From CAZDDA01 sp964568045 (GTDB lineage: Bacteria > Bipolaricaulota > Bipolaricaulia > UBA7950 > UBA9294): a stretch of 16,549 bases of DNA. The notes beneath the pieces are model-generated. The model saw only the letters and a program-made list of their open reading frames with translations, was not told where the DNA came from and did not search any database. The stretch is from NCBI GenBank assembly GCA_964568045.1, contig CAZMOL010000037.1, forward strand, positions 1-16,549, read 5' to 3'. A program made the position numbers and the translations under genes. Positions 13,131 through 16,549 of the stretch are shown in pieces. Positions within the stretch are counted from its first letter, which is position 1. Every line of letters begins with the position of its first letter.

Positions 13131-13703
13131 ATGGCAGCGAAGATACGTCTAAAGAAGGTGGGCCGAAAGGGACAACCTTCTTATCGGGTGGTCGTACTTG
13201 ACGGCCGCAAGCCAAGAGACGCAAAGGTGGTCGCGGATCTGGGATACTACGATCCGAAGACCAATCCGCCAAGCTTTGAGATCAACAACGATACCGCCCT
13301 TAAGTGGCTCCTGGACGGAGCAAAGGCGACAAGAGCAGCCCGGAGCATTCTCTCCAAGGCCGGAGTAATGGCCGCATGGGACGCTGTGGCTCACCGCGGT
13401 GCGGAGCCTGTGAAGGCGCAAGAGTTGGCAGCAGGTGTCGCCGAAGCCGCCAAGGCAACGCAGGAGAAGAAGACCAAGACCAAAGCGAAAGCCAAGGCAA
13501 AGGCCACATCTGAGGCAGGCGAGGAGGCCGAAGAAGCGGCGCAGCCGACAACCGAAACCAACGAGAAGAAAGAAAAGAAGGCAAAGGCCAAAGCCACGTC
13601 AGAGGCAACCGTTGCGGAGACCGAAGGGCCCGCCGCAACCGAAGAAAGCGAGAAAGCGGAAGAGGTCGAAGAAGCCGCTGACGAGGAACCCGAGGAGACG
13701 TAG
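13131..13703 (+). CDS. rpsP: 30S ribosomal protein bS16 with long charged C-terminal extension
   Basis: Small-subunit protein needed for 30S assembly. The conserved core is residues 1-82 (MAAKIRLKKVGRKGQPSYRVVV, then LGYYDPKTNPP and WLLDGAKAT), about the size of a complete bS16. Another 105 residues follow, made almost wholly of Ala, Lys, Glu and Thr: basic around 113-125 and 145-155, acidic at 130-138 and 165-190. The segment AKAKATSEA occurs at 121-129 and again at 151-159. The whole tail is in one open frame and ends next to a coupled khpA start, so it is a real part of the gene rather than a read-through artefact. GAGGTGA lies 4-5 nt before ATG 13131. Tails on bS16 are known in some lineages; their function is unclear. 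Confidence 0.95.
   Translation: MAAKIRLKKVGRKGQPSYRVVVLDGRKPRDAKVVADLGYYDPKTNPPSFEINNDTALKWLLDGAKATRAARSILSKAGVMAAWDAVAHRGAEPVKAQELAAGVAEAAKATQEKKTKTKAKAKAKATSEAGEEAEEAAQPTTETNEKKEKKAKAKATSEATVAETEGPAATEESEKAEEVEEAADEEPEET
13491..13607 (+). repeat. Internal repeat in the rpsP tail
   Basis: The nine codons for AKAKATSEA are present at 13491-13517 and 13581-13607, exactly 90 bp apart, in the same frame but with different synonymous codons. This suggests either an old duplication or selection on amino-acid composition. Confidence 0.6.
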
Positions 13704-13936
13704 TGCTCTACCGCCTGTGCCTGTTCCTTGTCCGCTCGTTGGCCAGCGACCCCGACGCGGTGCGGATTGACCGGATCGAGACCGAGAGTGTAGATATCTT
13801 CTTTCTCCACGTAGGCAAAGACGATCGGGGGAGAATCCTGGGGAAAGGGGGAAGAACAATAGGGGCCCTGCGAACGTTCCTGGAAGGGGTCGCTGCACGC
13901 CTCGACCGGGAGGTTGTACTCGAGATTATTGACTGA
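13703..13936 (+). CDS. khpA: KH-domain RNA-binding protein KhpA (YlqC family)
   Basis: Small (77 aa) single KH-domain RNA-binding protein, homologous to KhpA/YlqC, which in Gram-positive bacteria pairs with KhpB/EloR and affects cell division and RNA metabolism. The RNA-binding loop is GKGG (47-50) within GRILGKGGRTIGALRTFL, the typical family signature. The start is GTG 13703, whose G is the last base of the rpsP TAG stop, giving a one-base overlap; GAGGAG (13692-13697) precedes it at suitable spacing. The gap to trmD is 6 nt. The rpsP-khpA-trmD arrangement is widely conserved. Confidence 0.93.
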   Translation: MLYRLCLFLVRSLASDPDAVRIDRIETESVDIFFLHVGKDDRGRILGKGGRTIGALRTFLEGVAARLDREVVLEIID

Positions 13937-13942
13937 CCGACC

Positions 13943-14650
13943 ATGCGATTTGATATCCTGACGATCTTCCCGGAGGCCGTCTCCGGGTTCTTCTGTACCG
14001 GCATCCTCGGACAAGCGAGAGACAAAGGTCTTCTCGAAGTGCACTTGCACGACTTGCGTGATTTCACGGACGACCCACACCGTACGGTGGATGATCGCCC
14101 CTACGGCGGGGGCCCGGGAATGGTGATGCGGGTAGAACCGTTCGTGGAAGGTCTGGAGGCGGTGGGTTCAATGGTCAAAGGAAGCGTGCGGTCGATTCTT
14201 CTTTCCTCGCAAGGAAAACTGTTCCGGCAGGAGGATGCAATCCGGTGGGCAAGACACGATGGCCTGATTCTCCTGTGCGGCCGCTACGAGGGAGTCGACG
14301 AACGCGTGCTGGAATTCGTCGATGAAGAGGTTTCGATCGGCGATTATGTACTCGCCGGTGGAGAAGCGGCCGCCGCGGTGATCGTAGAGGCTACGGCAAG
14401 ACTTGTCCCCGGGGTGGTGGGACGATTCGAATCGGTGGAAGGGGATTCCTTTTACAAGAAGCCGCGTCTCGGCCCTCCTCAGTACACCCGTCCCGAGACT
14501 TTCCGTGGCCTATTCGTCCCCGAGGTCCTTCTGTCAGGAGACCACGCAAAGATCGAAGCATTTCGCCAAAGGGAAGCGTGGAACAAAACGACACGTAACC
14601 GCCCGGATCTGCTCGGCCTTCATCTTGACAGGGAAAAAACCGATGGGTAA
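13943..14650 (+). CDS. trmD: tRNA (guanine-N1-)-methyltransferase TrmD
   Basis: SPOUT-class enzyme that makes m1G37 in tRNAs reading CUN, CCN and CGG, preventing +1 frameshifts. The 235-aa length is normal. Trefoil-knot motifs are seen at 48-62 (TVDDRPYGGGPGMVM), CGRYEGVDER (112-121) and SIGDYVLAGGE (131-141). The catalytic aspartate is probably D168 in GDSFYK, and LGPPQYTRPETFRG (176-189) and LSGDHAKI (197-204) complete the substrate site. EGDSF replaces the commoner ED-SF, a mild variation. ATG 13943 is 6 nt after khpA. Its end overlaps the next gene by 8 bases. rimM, often placed just before trmD, is absent here. Confidence 0.97.
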   Translation: MRFDILTIFPEAVSGFFCTGILGQARDKGLLEVHLHDLRDFTDDPHRTVDDRPYGGGPGMVMRVEPFVEGLEAVGSMVKGSVRSILLSSQGKLFRQEDAIRWARHDGLILLCGRYEGVDERVLEFVDEEVSIGDYVLAGGEAAAAVIVEATARLVPGVVGRFESVEGDSFYKKPRLGPPQYTRPETFRGLFVPEVLLSGDHAKIEAFRQREAWNKTTRNRPDLLGLHLDREKTDG

Positions 14651-15206
14651 CCTATATATCGGTCTTTTGCACTTTCCGATGCGCAACCGTCGCGGCGAGA
14701 TCGTGGCCACGGCGATGACGTCGATGGACGTGCACGACATTGCCCGCACGGCGAGAACCTATAGGGTGGTGCGCTATTTTGTGATCACACCGCTTGCTTC
14801 ACAGCAACAGATCGCCTGGCGGATTCGTGGGTTCTGGACTGAAGGGGAGCAAGCAATGGAGGGCTCCCGCCGGGGGGAGGCGCTTGAACTTGTAATGGTC
14901 GCTACAAGCCTTGAAGAAACTGTATCTTGGATCGAGGAAGCAGAGGGGGACTGCCCCATTCTCATTGCCACCTCGGCACGCCCGCAGCAGGTGCAGTGTA
15001 TCTCCTACGCACAACTTAAGGATGTCGTCCACAACGAGGAAAGGCCGGCATACATCGTGTTTGGGACTGGCTGGGGAATGGCGGATGAGCTCATCGAGGC
15101 CTGCGACTACGTCCTGCCACCCATTGACGGGCGGGCTGACTTCAATCACCTGTCGGTACGCGCAGCAGCGGCAATCGTGCTCGACCGCGTGGTCGGCGAC
15201 CGCTAG
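14643..15206 (+). CDS. SPOUT-like methyltransferase of the TrmD-associated family (RNA_Me_trans, PF09936 type)
   Basis: A 187-aa protein whose N-terminus NLYIGLLHFPMRNRRGEIV, the segment TSMDVHDIARTARTYRV (26-42), the core ending VFGTGWGMADELIEACDYVLPPI and the final FNHLSVRAAAAIVLDR match the family annotated as RNA methyltransferase, found next to trmD in Thermotogae, Aquificae, deltaproteobacteria and others. The C-terminal GTGWG...NHLSVRxAxAI pattern is that of a SPOUT knot cofactor site. The substrate is, to my knowledge, not established. I chose ATG 14643, which overlaps the trmD stop within ATGGGTAA (8 nt); the reading frame stays open upstream inside trmD, but no family homology is seen there. 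Overlap with trmD implies coupled translation and suggests a tRNA target. Confidence 0.88.
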   Translation: MGNLYIGLLHFPMRNRRGEIVATAMTSMDVHDIARTARTYRVVRYFVITPLASQQQIAWRIRGFWTEGEQAMEGSRRGEALELVMVATSLEETVSWIEEAEGDCPILIATSARPQQVQCISYAQLKDVVHNEERPAYIVFGTGWGMADELIEACDYVLPPIDGRADFNHLSVRAAAAIVLDRVVGDR

Positions 15207-15215
15207 GAGGAAACC

Positions 15216-15539
15216 ATGGACGACATTCTACGAGCCGTAGAAAGAGAATTTCTAACGGAGAGAAACGAGGTCTTCACTCCCGGCGACATCGTCAAAGTGC
15301 ACGAGCGGGTCTCCGAGGGAGCGAAGGATCGTATCCAGGTCTTTGAGGGGCTTGTTCTGAAGCGAAGCGGAGGCGGTACCCGAGAGATGGTAACCGTACG
15401 CAAGATCTCCTCTGGAATCGGTGTGGAGAAGACGTTTCCGGTACACTCCCCCAAGATCGAGAAGATCGAACTGGTGAAGAAGAACCGCGCTCGCCAAGCA
15501 AGGCCGTACTACCTCCGCCGCCTGCGGCGCATCCGCTAG
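15216..15539 (+). CDS. rplS: 50S ribosomal protein bL19
   Basis: Large-subunit protein at the 30S-50S interface. The 107-aa product carries the family motifs FTPGDIVKVHERVSEGAKDR (20-39), IQVFEGLVLKRSGGG (40-54), VRKISSGIGVEKTFPVHSP (61-79) and the basic C-terminus KNRARQARPYYLRRLRR. It is slightly short of the usual 112-120, which is within normal variation. TAGGAGGAAACC just before ATG 15216 is an excellent ribosome-binding site, as expected for a highly expressed ribosomal gene. The start of lepB follows its stop with no gap. Confidence 0.97.
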   Translation: MDDILRAVEREFLTERNEVFTPGDIVKVHERVSEGAKDRIQVFEGLVLKRSGGGTREMVTVRKISSGIGVEKTFPVHSPKIEKIELVKKNRARQARPYYLRRLRRIR

Positions 15540-16433
15540 ATGAGAAGGAAAAAGAAAGAAAAGAAACCCGCGCTGATCCTGCGAGTGATCCGCCACTACG
15601 GCTTCAATCCAGGACGTGTCGCTTCGGAGATCCTGGAATGGGTGGAGGTTCTGGTCGTTGCTGGACTCCTCGCCTTTCTTGTGATCAGCTTCGTCACAGT
15701 GCGGATGCATGTTCCCACTGACTCCATGTACCCGACGATCAATGGCGATCCCAGTGCCCTACGGGCCGACAGCTTCTTCGTGGACAAGGTCTCCTATTAC
15801 CTCCGTAATCCCAAGCCCGGCGACATCGTGGTCTTCTGGCACACCGAGGCGGTGTTGATCAACAGAGTCGCCGCCGGTTCGAAGGCGGAGCGCGCCGGGA
15901 TCACACCGGGGGACAGACTGATCACGATCAACCGCGGGCCGATCTTCTCGACTGCCGGCGCTGATGAGATCATCGCTTCTCTTACTGTGGGGAGCCAGAT
16001 CGTTCTCGGTGTTCTCGGGAGGCCGCTGTTCGAGTTGGGGGAAAAGACTCCTCAAACGACGTCGTTGGCAGAATTGGGGATAACGGCCCGCGAGCAACGC
16101 GTGCGCTACGTGAAGCGATTGGTCGCGGTGGGAGGACAAACCGTACAGATTGATGGCGGGGACATCATAGTCGATGGGAAGAAACTTGAAGGCAAGCGAT
16201 TCGATCGCTACTACTACTCCAACCTTCCCGGGTTGCTTTTTGGAGTCGAGCCGACCATCGTCCCGGAAGGAAAGTGGTTCGTCCTCGGCGACAATTCCAA
16301 AGACTCGTTCGACTCACGTTATTGGGGGTTTGTCGATGAGCGTGACTTCATCGGTGAGCCGTACATACGTGTCTGGCCGTTGCCGCGCTTTGGCCCAATG
16401 AACGGGTACTTCAGCTTTCGTGGTGGCGGATAA
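15540..16433 (+). CDS. lepB: Signal peptidase I with inserted PDZ-like domain
   Basis: Membrane-bound Ser/Lys protease that removes signal peptides at the outer face of the inner membrane. The 297-aa product has a basic N-terminus, one transmembrane helix (about 33-53), the catalytic serine S62 in PTDSMYPTI (box B, usually PSxSMxPT), GDIVVFW (94-100, box C), the general-base lysine K192 in YVKRLVAVGG (190-199, box D) and GDNSKDSFDSR (250-260, box E). Between boxes C and D, where a short loop is normal, residues about 107-165 read as a PDZ domain: GSKAERAGITPGDRLITINRGPI followed by a helix and IVLGVLGR. All catalytic residues are kept. The gene abuts rplS and is the last of the run. The protease call is firm; the PDZ reading rests on pattern similarity. 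Confidence 0.94.
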   Translation: MRRKKKEKKPALILRVIRHYGFNPGRVASEILEWVEVLVVAGLLAFLVISFVTVRMHVPTDSMYPTINGDPSALRADSFFVDKVSYYLRNPKPGDIVVFWHTEAVLINRVAAGSKAERAGITPGDRLITINRGPIFSTAGADEIIASLTVGSQIVLGVLGRPLFELGEKTPQTTSLAELGITAREQRVRYVKRLVAVGGQTVQIDGGDIIVDGKKLEGKRFDRYYYSNLPGLLFGVEPTIVPEGKWFVLGDNSKDSFDSRYWGFVDERDFIGEPYIRVWPLPRFGPMNGYFSFRGGG

Positions 16434-16549
16434 AGTGAAGAGCCATTCGGGGAAACGTCGCACACCTGTCTGCCTCGTGGAAGCGACAGGCAGGCAAGGT
16501 ACGACGCTACCTCCTTCTCGATCTCGCGTCGCCGAGCTTTACGCCTTCG
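16434..16549. other. Right-edge non-coding stretch downstream of lepB
   Basis: This stretch contains copy B of the palindromic repeat. On the minus strand, 16508-16549 can be read as the last codons of a basic C-terminus ending at a TAG near the repeat, which might be a convergent gene running in from the right. Too little is present to support a gene call. Confidence 0.35.
16455..16510. repeat. REP-like palindromic repeat, copy B, with internal hairpin
   Basis: The outer arms ACGTCGCACAC (16455-16465) and GTACGACGCTAC (16499-16510) match copy A (1750-1775, other strand) exactly and with one mismatch respectively. Copy A has only 3 bases between the arms; copy B has 33, which form their own hairpin (CCTGTC 16465-16470 with GACAGG 16485-16490). 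No T-run follows, so this is not an obvious terminator for lepB. Confidence 0.55.

Noticed and set aside
13391..14080. 229-aa minus-strand reading frame rich in Ser and Ala
   Set aside because: It is the reverse complement of the Lys/Ala/Glu-rich rpsP tail and khpA; the low complexity comes from that tail.
14403..14642. Longer N-terminal form of the TrmD-associated methyltransferase
   Set aside because: The extra 80 residues lie inside trmD in another frame and do not resemble the family; ATG 14643 gives the expected N-terminus.
1..16549. CRISPR array, prophage, insertion sequence or defence island
   Set aside because: No regularly spaced direct repeats, no transposase or integrase motifs and no toxin-antitoxin or restriction genes were found; all coding space is explained by core genes.

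Overview
The window is about 16.5 kb of dense bacterial chromosome, mostly housekeeping genes, with no phage, transposase, integrase, CRISPR array, rRNA or tRNA that I can see. Base composition is moderately GC-rich, coding density is high, and several genes start with GTG and sit in tight overlaps. A 100-N run inside pheT shows this is a draft scaffold. The organism is probably a diderm: one gene encodes a secreted metallopeptidase whose C-terminal third looks like an outer-membrane beta-barrel. The second SPOUT-type methyltransferase overlapping trmD, the methionine-poor SRP54 and the lone AmmeMemoRadiSam radical SAM protein remind me of deep-branching, often thermophilic or uncultivated lineages (Thermotogae, Aquificae, Bipolaricaulota/Acetothermia-like). 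That placement is an inference and not secure.

Layout. Positions 1-1523 (minus) hold an ABC-F ATPase cut by the window edge. Positions 1524-1969 are non-coding and packed with hairpins, including a copy of a palindromic repeat that recurs at the right edge. amrS (plus, 1979-2995) converges on a minus-strand cluster that reads, in transcription order, corC-like (9815-8517), M1-type peptidase with barrel (8450-5682), pheT (5660-3409, broken by the gap) and tsaE (3408-2992). A 117-bp divergent promoter region (9816-9932) separates this cluster from the plus-strand block.

The plus-strand block has two parts. accB-accC (9933-11680) encode biotin carboxyl carrier protein and biotin carboxylase, the first half-reaction of acetyl-CoA carboxylase, followed by a likely intrinsic terminator. 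Then comes a translation/secretion run: ffh, rpsP, khpA, trmD, a SPOUT-type methyltransferase gene, rplS and lepB (11754-16433), mostly with overlapping or abutting ends. It joins ribosome biogenesis (bS16, KH protein, m1G37 methyltransferase, bL19) with protein export (SRP54 and signal peptidase I). rimM, often found between khpA and trmD, is absent.

The most unusual features are protein architectures inside otherwise ordinary genes: a signal peptidase I with a PDZ-like domain inserted between its catalytic Ser and Lys, an M1-type gluzincin fused to a predicted beta-barrel and lacking the GxMEN motif, a bS16 with a roughly 105-residue charged repetitive tail, and an Ffh M domain nearly without methionine. 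The palindrome-rich intergenic DNA is the other item worth a second look. I do not see a clearly new multi-gene defence or mobile system here.
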